This document shows positions 5,331-12,067 of a DNA stretch of 36,772 bases, in pieces; the first letter of the stretch is position 1; every line of letters begins with the position of its first letter. The translations under genes were made by a program, and so were the position numbers. The notes under the pieces are model-generated. The model was not told the DNA's origin and ran no database searches. It was given only the letters and a program-made list of their open reading frames with translations. The stretch spans positions 1 through 36,772 of the IMG/VR virus record IMGVR_UViG_3300045747_000108; one strand, 5' to 3'. This stretch comes from a virus.

Positions 5331-7124
5331 ATGATAACATTTCCCCTAAATCCTTATGATCAACAGACCGTTACTATAGGTACGGTAATTTATATATGGA
5401 GTTTTGCTGCGCAGTCCTGGACCGCAGTAAGGGGGTTTACAAATACAGACTATGTAACTGATCACCGTTTCATTATCCGTAATACATCCACAGCAGTTAG
5501 CACAGTTACAGGGTCGATTACTATTGCAGGTGGGGCGGGAATCTCGGGTAGTTTGTATGTTGGGAATACTGTATTTGCTCCTAAAATAGTTGGTAATTTA
5601 GTTGGAGTCGCTGATTTTGCCACTACCAGCGGATATACGTTATCGTTTAATACTGGTACATTAGTTGCACATTCGGTACTCGCAGATCAAGCAACTACAT
5701 CAACAAACGCGAGCATTGCTACTACTGCAACATTTGCGTATCAAGCTACTACATCGACTAATGCAAGTTTTGCAACTACATCAACTAATGCAAGTTTCGC
5801 CACTACATCGACTAATGCAAGTTTTGCCACTACTGCAACATTTGCGTTTCAGGCAACTACTGCAACAAACGCGAGCATTGCTACTACTGCAACATTTGCA
5901 TATCAGGCAACAACTTCGTCATTTGCCTTTCAAGCTACTACCTCAACTGATGCAAGTTTCGCCACTACTGCAACATTTGCGTTTCAGGCAACTACATCAA
6001 CAAGTGCCTCGGTTGCCTACTCGCTTGCAAGTACTTCAACCACACAAGTAGGTTATGCAAACACTGCAACTAGTGCAGCAGTTGCTTATTCGTTGGCTAG
6101 TACATCGACTACACAAGTTGGTTATGCCAATACTGCATCATACGCATTTACTGCTACCTCTGCCGCTGTTGCTTATTCATTGGCCAGCACATCAACTACA
6201 CAAGTTGGTTATGCCAATACTGCAACTACTGCAACAAACGCGAGCATTGCAACTACTGCAACATTTGCGTTTCAAGCAACTACATCGACTAATGCAAGTT
6301 TTGCAACTACTGCAACATTTGCGTATCAAGCAACAACTTCGTCCTTTGCGTATCAGGCAACCACCTCAACATATGCAAGTATTGCTAATACTGCTACGTT
6401 ATCAGCATTTGCATCCACCCTCGTTAATACATCAACTACACAAGTAGGGTATGCAACTACTGCGTCTGTTGCATTCACACTTGTTAATACTTCTACTACG
6501 TTTGTTGGTCTTGCTGCTGTTGCTAATACTGCAACTAATGCGTACTTTGCATCGACTTCAAGTTATGCCGATGTTGCAGGAACATCTACATACGCCAATA
6601 TTGCATTCACTGCGACAAATGCATACTTTGCATCAACTTCGAGTATTGCAAAATTTGCACAGTCATTTACCACAGGTACGTTAGTTTCGTTAGCAGTTAA
6701 TTCAGTTAGCTCGCTAAACTTAACATCAGGCGGTCGAGTTACTGGAGCTACATCGTTTACAAATACATTAACTGTAGCATCGGTAGTTTCAACAGGCACT
6801 GTAATACAGGGAACTGCTAGTACAACATCAAACATTACTATAACCCCTAACAGCAGTGTTGGACAATATTCAGTGCTAGCACTATCGACTGATACGACGA
6901 TTGCGGCACCGGTTGGGTTAAAGAATGATGGTCAACGATTAATGATCCGTATTAAGGATGATGGAATTTCTCATGTGTTATCGTGGACAACTTCAACCGG
7001 CGGATTCCGTGCGTTTAGCACTGCACCGTTATCAACATCTACCGTGGCGGGGAAGGTTATGTACTTTTCAACAATTTATAATTCGCAAGACTTATTTTGG
7101 GATGTGATAACAGTTACCGTATAA
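5331..7124 (+). CDS. Repeat-rich tail fibre protein, 597 aa
   Basis: The N-terminal region (to about residue 115) is globular, with an early tryptophan-bearing motif (YIWSFAAQSWTAV) and a G-rich stretch. Residues from about 117 to 445 are tandem repeats rich in A, T and S, built from units such as ATTSTNASFATTATFAFQ plus three copies of VAYSLASTSTTQVGYANTA. This periodic pattern is typical of fibrous shafts in T4-like marine phage fibres. The C-terminal 80-100 residues are globular (GQRLMIRIKDDG, ending WDVITVTV), a likely receptor-binding or trimer-cap domain. It is under a perfect late box. Its stop overlaps the opposed Nudix gene by 11 bp. No Shine-Dalgarno sequence is obvious. Confidence 0.82.
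   Translation: MITFPLNPYDQQTVTIGTVIYIWSFAAQSWTAVRGFTNTDYVTDHRFIIRNTSTAVSTVTGSITIAGGAGISGSLYVGNTVFAPKIVGNLVGVADFATTSGYTLSFNTGTLVAHSVLADQATTSTNASIATTATFAYQATTSTNASFATTSTNASFATTSTNASFATTATFAFQATTATNASIATTATFAYQATTSSFAFQATTSTDASFATTATFAFQATTSTSASVAYSLASTSTTQVGYANTATSAAVAYSLASTSTTQVGYANTASYAFTATSAAVAYSLASTSTTQVGYANTATTATNASIATTATFAFQATTSTNASFATTATFAYQATTSSFAYQATTSTYASIANTATLSAFASTLVNTSTTQVGYATTASVAFTLVNTSTTFVGLAAVANTATNAYFASTSSYADVAGTSTYANIAFTATNAYFASTSSIAKFAQSFTTGTLVSLAVNSVSSLNLTSGGRVTGATSFTNTLTVASVVSTGTVIQGTASTTSNITITPNSSVGQYSVLALSTDTTIAAPVGLKNDGQRLMIRIKDDGISHVLSWTTSTGGFRAFSTAPLSTSTVAGKVMYFSTIYNSQDLFWDVITVTV
5688..6660 (+). repeat. Coding tandem repeats of the fibre shaft
   Basis: About 1 kb of imperfect tandem repeats at DNA level. 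A core of ACTACTGCAACATTTGC recurs many times, and ACATCAACTACACAAGT-type units recur four times. The units are about 54 bp or subdivisions of it and keep frame. Such tracts can change copy number by recombination. Confidence 0.8.
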
Positions 7125-7542
7125 CATCTAGAATAGTTTGAATTTTACCTTTAGTAGTTCTACTAATAAGGGTATTTCTTACTCCGGAGTGTAACGGGCG
7201 TGGCCAATCATTTATTCCAACCCAACAGTATCCTGTATGCTCTTCGTTTAGAAGAGGAATAAACTCATGCTCCACAATCATTACATAGGTATGATACGAG
7301 AACATATCATCTCTACTAGAATACCATTCTAACGGTACTGGCTTAACGTTATTTGGTACTGAACCAATTTCTTCCTGGATTTCTCTAAGCAATGCATCGT
7401 ATGCAGTGATGTCAGACGGCTCTTTCTTCCCGCCTACAAGTCCCCAAGTACCCGCGGTTTTACCTTGTGCACGAAGCAGAAATAGAAATCGTTGTGTATC
7501 TTTTGCCAGGAACAATCCGCCCGAGCAGGTTATATTTGTCAT
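7114..7542 (-). CDS. Nudix hydrolase, 142 aa
   Basis: The start is set at 7542, where ATG overlaps the TGA of the upstream gp15-like gene (ATGA), indicating translational coupling; a longer in-frame extension would run into that gene. The Nudix box begins at GGKK (37-40) and ends with an intact REIQEEIG (53-60). The spacing between its first glycine and the RE pair is one residue longer than the usual G-x5-E-x7-RE, and the usual first E is D. The fold starts with a beta strand ITCSGGLFLA. Nudix enzymes hydrolyse nucleoside diphosphates linked to another group. The substrate here is unknown, with nucleotide clean-up or mRNA decapping-type roles possible. Confidence 0.85.
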   Translation of the reverse strand: MTNITCSGGLFLAKDTQRFLFLLRAQGKTAGTWGLVGGKKEPSDITAYDALLREIQEEIGSVPNNVKPVPLEWYSSRDDMFSYHTYVMIVEHEFIPLLNEEHTGYCWVGINDWPRPLHSGVRNTLISRTTKGKIQTILDVIR

Positions 7543-8987
7543 AGAACTAACCGCCATTTTCCCGCGGTATAGATGCCTTCGTAACTCTTCATCCAACTCG
7601 CACCGTCCCAAGCATACTGCACACCAGTTCGTGCATTAGTTATATATGTTAATGCACTAACTACTCGACTATTGAACAGTACATTCCATTGAGATCCGTC
7701 CCACTGGATTATGTCGTTAGCATGGGCAACAAAGTCCGAGTTATTTAGATTCTTCCAAGCAGTCGGTCCGGAGTAATTTGGAGTGCCTATATTTGGATTA
7801 ATATCTTCAAGTATTAAGTAACGAGCATCAATAGTTGCATTACCTAGCACTCCGTTTATTAGTGGTCGAGGGTTAAATGTTTGTGGATCTACGATTGCAT
7901 CAACAGTTCCTCTCGAATGTGTATTCAGAGCATCAGTTAGGATAGTATTCATTGGAACAGTATCAGTATCGAAGCTAATGTGCATTGTTTGATCATCTAG
8001 CGGATCTAAACTAATGTGTCCTACAATTTCATTACCGTCGGGCTTAGTTAATCGTAGTTGACTCAGGCCTGCTGTAAACTTCCCGGGATACAAATCTAAT
8101 ATCCTAACCCAATTTATGCCGGATCCAAATATTTGAGGAATATCAATATTGTTCGGAGCCTTAATTACTTCATTTGAAGGAGTTAACTTTGCAGTGTTAT
8201 TGAGCACTAGTAATTCTAAGTTACCTAATGTAATATAATCAACACTTACTGGATTTCTAGTATCGAAGAAATTAGTATCAGCCGAATCTGCATATACTCC
8301 AGATTCAATAGTTCCGACTGGATCTACAAACATGCTTGTAATAATTTGTGTAATAATTCCTAGTTTCTTAACTTTCGCAGGAGTTGTAATCCAAATAGGT
8401 GCAGTGAAGTTTAGCGTTGCAATATCAATATCTTGTTCAAGCCCTTGAGGTACTTGCCTACTAGAGAATGTCATATTCGTAAGTTCGATTACACTTAATC
8501 TTGTCCAATCTAAATAATTACTACTAGACTGTACTTCCATAGACGGATTAAACAACACTAGTATTTGTTCTAGTAATTGAAACTTTTGATCAGTATTAGT
8601 GGTCCAAATATCTGCGGTGAACTGCAAAGTAAAAGGAGTTGGCATTAATCGTTCTACTGTATAATTCTCACCTTGTGTATTTAGGTATTCGCGACCTTGT
8701 GCATCATATGCACGTTCACGGATATTCACTTTACTAACATACGTAGGGTCTTGCAGTCTATCTCTAGCAAAATCTAGACTTTTTATATAGCAAGCAATAA
8801 ACGGAGCACTTTGAACAACATTCTCGCTGTTCTTTCTCATGATCTGCGCAACTTGTCTATTCATATCTCCGTACCGTACAGGAATCTGTGTGAGTTTTCC
8901 CTTTGCATCTTTATATGCAAAGTTGCTCATAAGTCGCATAAACTGTGTTAGGTAACGTTTTATTTGCGCGTCGTAAAAATGTTCCAT
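7539..8987 (-). CDS. 15: Tail-completion/sheath-stabiliser protein, gp15-like, 482 aa
   Basis: The N-terminal half resembles T4 gp15: it opens FYDAQIKRYLTQFMRLMSNF, has an early PVRYGD strand, and continues with FTADIWTTNTDQKFQLLEQI and a LFNPSMEVQ segment matching the T4 FQIVEQILPYFQP region. T4 gp15 is 272 aa. This protein has about 200 extra C-terminal residues containing two W-DG-x-x-W motifs (QWDGSQW about 428-434, AWDGASW 459-465). gp15 forms the terminal ring that caps the tube and sheath and joins tail to neck. Its ATG overlaps the stop of the upstream gene (TAATG). Confidence 0.75.
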   Translation of the reverse strand: MEHFYDAQIKRYLTQFMRLMSNFAYKDAKGKLTQIPVRYGDMNRQVAQIMRKNSENVVQSAPFIACYIKSLDFARDRLQDPTYVSKVNIRERAYDAQGREYLNTQGENYTVERLMPTPFTLQFTADIWTTNTDQKFQLLEQILVLFNPSMEVQSSSNYLDWTRLSVIELTNMTFSSRQVPQGLEQDIDIATLNFTAPIWITTPAKVKKLGIITQIITSMFVDPVGTIESGVYADSADTNFFDTRNPVSVDYITLGNLELLVLNNTAKLTPSNEVIKAPNNIDIPQIFGSGINWVRILDLYPGKFTAGLSQLRLTKPDGNEIVGHISLDPLDDQTMHISFDTDTVPMNTILTDALNTHSRGTVDAIVDPQTFNPRPLINGVLGNATIDARYLILEDINPNIGTPNYSGPTAWKNLNNSDFVAHANDIIQWDGSQWNVLFNSRVVSALTYITNARTGVQYAWDGASWMKSYEGIYTAGKWRLVL

Positions 8988-10198
8988 TAATTATCTGCCT
9001 TCGGTTTAAGTGCTTTAGAAAGTGCTTGACGCTCTTGAACAATATTTCCTGCAATAGTTGCAGTATTGTTATTGTTAATAAAGCCCGAACGCTGTGTTTC
9101 TCTAATAGCTGTACTGTATGTAGTCGTTGTAGAGCTTTGATTTGGCACATTTGGATCGTAACTATTTGTCAATGTCATTCTTACATTATCCTCAAATTTA
9201 ACCCAAAATGTTCCATTCCAGCGAAATAATCTATTCGGGAAATAATCGGTGCGTAGATGGAATTGTCCTGCAACTGATGCCGACGGAAATGTTGTTCCAA
9301 AAGTATACGGAGCACCGTTTGGTGGTTTGCCGTCGCCCGTCCCGTATCCAACATAATAATTATGATCAGGCGACTGTAATACTATGCTTGCATCAGTAAT
9401 GTTATCATCTGCATTAAGGGTATCGCTAGATGCATCAATATCTTGAGATAGTAAGTCTCCATTCTCTGGTATAACATATAAGTTGTTTGTACTTGCACCA
9501 CTAAGAGGTGCATCTTCTTCTGCTTGGGCAATAATTGCATTGTTAACTTCGATACTCTTATTGTAAGTACTAAGAATGTCACGTAATGTTTGATTAGACC
9601 CGTCACCTGCACTTGCATCAAGAATCTCTTTATATTCTTGACTGTCAACTAACGGTACACACTTAACTCTAAGTAAGTGTGGATACCACGTTTGACTAAA
9701 CCCACTCGCTGCACGAGTGACATCTTGTACAACGTAGAATCTCTTTAATGCAACCATTGCATCATCTAATGCATACTCGTCCTTTAAGTGAGGCAACTCT
9801 ATAACATCGCCTGCCATTATTTTTCTAGTTAAAGTGTTAACACAATTGCTTAGATGCAAGTGAATAAAAATATTATCGTTGTTTAGAAAAATACCGAACT
9901 GGCTTAGGTTAAAATCTAAATCTTGTAATGTATAAATGGCACGCATTACATATACATTAGGATCATAATGTCTATCTCTGTTTTCCATTAAGATAACATC
10001 TTGGATGCCTAACTCACTAATCGGATTAGTTTGTGTCGGAACGCCGGGACTTGCTTCCCCCGCAGCAGGATTTACTGGCCCTAAGTACCTATGGACAAAT
10101 AAGTCAGTTCCGCCCACTTGAAATTGTTCACCGATAACCCGGTCTAGGAATCGAAAGTCGTTGCCCTTTTCGGGTTTATAAAGTGATAGTCTTGGCAT
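8987..10198 (-). CDS. Neck protein, gp14-like, 403 aa
   Basis: The start is MPRLSLYKPE at 10198. A longer open frame (to 10279) would cross the divergent promoter and gene. Near residue 100 are FNLSQFGIFLNNDNIFIHLH and IMAGDVIELPHL followed by KRFYVVQD, a pattern like the strand-rich core of T4 gp14 (a FGL-type strand, a G-D-x-I-x-x-P turn and a FYxxxD strand). The gene lies directly upstream of a gp15-like gene, as gene 14 does in T4. Near the C-terminus is RLFRWNGTFWVKFED (323-337), a W-x-G-x-x-W motif also found in the sheath and gp15-like proteins. The role would be part of the connector between head and tail. Confidence 0.6.
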   Translation of the reverse strand: MPRLSLYKPEKGNDFRFLDRVIGEQFQVGGTDLFVHRYLGPVNPAAGEASPGVPTQTNPISELGIQDVILMENRDRHYDPNVYVMRAIYTLQDLDFNLSQFGIFLNNDNIFIHLHLSNCVNTLTRKIMAGDVIELPHLKDEYALDDAMVALKRFYVVQDVTRAASGFSQTWYPHLLRVKCVPLVDSQEYKEILDASAGDGSNQTLRDILSTYNKSIEVNNAIIAQAEEDAPLSGASTNNLYVIPENGDLLSQDIDASSDTLNADDNITDASIVLQSPDHNYYVGYGTGDGKPPNGAPYTFGTTFPSASVAGQFHLRTDYFPNRLFRWNGTFWVKFEDNVRMTLTNSYDPNVPNQSSTTTTYSTAIRETQRSGFINNNNTATIAGNIVQERQALSKALKPKADN

Positions 10199-10205
10199 AG
10201 TAGTA

Positions 10206-10213
10206 TATTTATT
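10206..10213 (-). promoter_or_regulatory. Late promoter box AATAAATA, leftward
   Basis: On the minus strand AATAAATA ends 7 nt before the gp14-like ATG at 10198. It abuts the rightward box at 10214-10221 with no base between them. Confidence 0.6.
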
Positions 10214-10221
10214 GATAAATA
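10214..10221 (+). promoter_or_regulatory. Late promoter box GATAAATA, rightward (leaderless class)
   Basis: GATAAATA ends 5 nt before the ATG at 10227, so the predicted transcription start is the A of the start codon. No Shine-Dalgarno sequence is present. Confidence 0.7.
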
Positions 10222-10226
10222 TTGAC

Positions 10227-10985
10227 ATGAGCACATTAGAAAACCCCCGCCAACAAGTAGTTGAATACATTAAAACCATGCTTGGTGATGGTATGATTGA
10301 TATTGAACTCGATCCAAAGCATTACAACACCGCTATTGACCGAGCATTTGCAAAGTTCCGACAGAAGTCTAGTAATAGCGTAGAAGAAAGCTTTTCATTT
10401 ATGACATTGGAACAAGATGTTAATGAATACACATTAAGCAGCGAAGTGATCGAAGTTAGACAGTTATACCGTAGAAGTGTCGGGTCTAGAACTGGTGGCG
10501 GCGATACAGGTAGCTTATTTGAACCGTTTAACCTTGCATACTCAAATACATATCTAATGAATTCTAGTAATATGGGCGGGCTTGCTACATACTATGCATT
10601 TGCATCCTACCAAAAGATGGTTGGTAAAATGTTCGGTAGTGAGATTAATTTTACATGGAATCCTGCAACTAAGAAGCTTACTATTATGCAGCGGCCTCGT
10701 GGTGAAGAAACAATCCTATTGTGGATGTACAATCATAAACCGGACTTTGTTTTATTAGAAGATCCGTACGCCGGAATTTGGCTTAAAGATTATGCACTAG
10801 CACAAGCCAAGGTTATTTTAGGTGAAGCTCGTAGCAAGTTTGCAACAATTGCCGGACCACAAGGCGGTACTAATTTAAATGGCGATGCCCTAAAACAAGA
10901 AGGGCTCACTTCACTTAAAGAACTAGAAGTGGAAATAATGTCATACAGCGCCGGTGAGAAGCCAATGTGGTTTGTAGTTGGCTAA
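10227..10985 (+). CDS. Neck/head-completion protein, gp13-like candidate, 252 aa
   Basis: The chosen start is MSTLENPRQQ at 10227, in preference to a TTG 15 nt upstream that overlaps the promoter. The first third is helical (VVEYIKTMLGDG, then AIDRAFAKFRQKSSN). Then come strands EYTLSSEVIEVRQLYRRSVG and a central FTWNPATKKLTIMQRP. The end includes a G-rich AGPQGGTNLNGDALKQE. This resembles the gp13 neck-type proteins of marine T4-like phages. The divergent partner is gp14-like, which fits a neck protein. The family call is moderate: it could be another connector protein. Confidence 0.55.
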   Translation: MSTLENPRQQVVEYIKTMLGDGMIDIELDPKHYNTAIDRAFAKFRQKSSNSVEESFSFMTLEQDVNEYTLSSEVIEVRQLYRRSVGSRTGGGDTGSLFEPFNLAYSNTYLMNSSNMGGLATYYAFASYQKMVGKMFGSEINFTWNPATKKLTIMQRPRGEETILLWMYNHKPDFVLLEDPYAGIWLKDYALAQAKVILGEARSKFATIAGPQGGTNLNGDALKQEGLTSLKELEVEIMSYSAGEKPMWFVVG

Positions 10986-10992
10986 TAAATTA

Positions 10993-11021
10993 TTGACAAT
11001 TATATTAAATTATAGTAAATT
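10993..11021 (+). promoter_or_regulatory. Probable early/middle promoter for dNMP kinase
   Basis: A perfect TTGACA (10993-10998) is followed 17 bp later by TAAATT (11016-11021), a weak -10. The spacer contains a direct repeat AAATTATAGT (11007-11016 and 11017-11026). TATAGT at 11021-11026 is an alternative -10 at poor spacing. Confidence 0.5.
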
Positions 11022-11039
11022 ATAGTATCAGGAGATGCT

Positions 11040-11702
11040 ATGATTATAGGTGTATGTGGGTTTATTGGTGCAGGTAAAGATACTGTTGCGGACTATCTTG
11101 TAAACTTCCACGAATTTCGGCGTGATTCGTTTGCTGCAACTTTGAAAGATGCAGTTGCCGCAGTATTCGGTTGGGATAGAGAACTGCTTGAAGGCCGTAC
11201 AAAAGCTGCTCGAGAGTGGCGTGAGCAAATAGATACTTGGTGGGCTGCTCGATTAGGAATGCCACAACTTACTCCGCGATGGATTTTGCAACACTGGGGA
11301 ACCGAAGTTTGTCGAAACGGTTTTCATAATGATATGTGGATTGCAAGCTTAGAGAATAAACTTCGATCTAGTACAGATGATATTGTAATTAGCGACTGCC
11401 GATTTCCAAATGAGATAACCGCTATTAAAGCACAAGGCGGCCAAGTAGTTTGGGTACAGCGTGGCGCATTACCGGAATGGTATAATCTTGCAGTTGAATC
11501 AAATCGCAGTACCTTTAACCATATGCGTACAGCATTTCCCGAAGTTCATGCAAGTGAATGGGCATGGGTAGGAACACCGTTCGATGCAGTAATTGATAAT
11601 AACGGAAATATTGACGAGTTATACCAACAAGTTAAAAGTCTGGCGTCAGGTCTCCCCGTTTCCACGGTAATCGAAGCGCATGGAGAATACGTTGGCAATT
11701 AG
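11040..11702 (+). CDS. 1: Deoxynucleoside monophosphate kinase, gp1-like, 220 aa
   Basis: It opens with a P-loop, GFIGAGKDT (residues 7-15), in the form typical of T4 gp1 and other phage dNMP kinases. It continues with DSFAATLKDAVAAVFGWDRE, WILQHWGTEVCR and a VISDCRFPNE strand that matches the substrate-side motif of this family. Its length is close to T4 gp1 (241 aa). It phosphorylates dNMPs to dNDPs to feed phage DNA synthesis. An AGGAG site lies at about 11029-11034. The last 71 bp overlap the opposed zinc-ribbon gene, unusually long for converging genes. Confidence 0.85.
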   Translation: MIIGVCGFIGAGKDTVADYLVNFHEFRRDSFAATLKDAVAAVFGWDRELLEGRTKAAREWREQIDTWWAARLGMPQLTPRWILQHWGTEVCRNGFHNDMWIASLENKLRSSTDDIVISDCRFPNEITAIKAQGGQVVWVQRGALPEWYNLAVESNRSTFNHMRTAFPEVHASEWAWVGTPFDAVIDNNGNIDELYQQVKSLASGLPVSTVIEAHGEYVGN

Positions 11703-11967
11703 CACAGACACTTTTTAAATTTGTATGACGGCAATTTGTGGGGTTGCCGTCAATATAGAATACATCGAATTGCTCTTTGTATTTGCTTTCAAACCCACAC
11801 CTATCACATTTACACTTTAGTCGATAGCCCGAGATATACCACATCGGCTTTCCGATATTGCGTCCCTTTGCACAATGGTCGCACTGACTCCGATAGAAAA
11901 CCCTTTCTTCTTTTTTATAGTTGATTGCAACTGGTCTACTTCCACAGGTTTTACATAATCCTCTCAT
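11632..11967 (-). CDS. Zinc-ribbon/HNH-like small protein, 111 aa
   Basis: The product has three cysteine pairs: CKTC (5-8), CDHC and CKCDRC in the middle, and a terminal HTNLKSVCANCQ. The last is the N-x2-x-V-C-x-x-C form seen at the end of HNH-type nuclease domains. Basic residues between the pairs and the WYISGYRLKCKC stretch suggest nucleic-acid binding. Similar small proteins recur in T4-like phages of marine bacteria. Whether it cuts DNA is unknown, since a full H-N-H catalytic set cannot be confirmed by eye. A leftward late box (12000-12007) lies upstream. The C-terminus overlaps the kinase gene by 71 bp. Confidence 0.7.
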   Translation of the reverse strand: MRGLCKTCGSRPVAINYKKEERVFYRSQCDHCAKGRNIGKPMWYISGYRLKCKCDRCGFESKYKEQFDVFYIDGNPTNCRHTNLKSVCANCQRILHALRLPWKRGDLTPDF

Positions 11968-11999
11968 AACCCCGCCCTTTTTGGTGCCTTTTCACTATA

Positions 12000-12007
12000 T
12001 ATTTACC
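12000..12007 (-). promoter_or_regulatory. Late promoter box GGTAAATA, leftward
   Basis: On the minus strand GGTAAATA is followed by TATAGTG and a leader of about 27 nt that contains AAAAGGG, before the ATG at 11967. It is divergent from the sheath promoter, with 20 bp between the boxes. Confidence 0.55.
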
Positions 12008-12027
12008 CGGCGAAATTTGATTGCTGA

Positions 12028-12035
12028 ACTAAATA
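12028..12035 (+). promoter_or_regulatory. Late promoter box ACTAAATA for the sheath gene
   Basis: CTAAATA is the form reported for T4-like cyanophage late promoters. The ATG at 12068 follows after a leader of about 27 nt carrying TGGAGAG, a conventional late gene arrangement. Confidence 0.7.
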
Positions 12036-12067
12036 TACTAGATAAAACCATATTTGGAGAGCAATAA

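Noticed and set aside
5688-6660. CRISPR-like or non-coding repeat array
   Set aside because: The repeats are in frame, imperfect, contiguous without unique spacers, and encode a fibre shaft.
5665-6684. Three consecutive rightward frames rich in L, Q and H inside the fibre gene
   Set aside because: They are +1 frame readings of the tandem repeats; their composition is produced by the ACT/GCA repeat units and there is no independent start signal.
10199-10279. 27-residue N-terminal extension of the gp14-like protein
   Set aside because: It would run through the divergent promoters and into the opposite gene's coding region, and its sequence is not protein-like.
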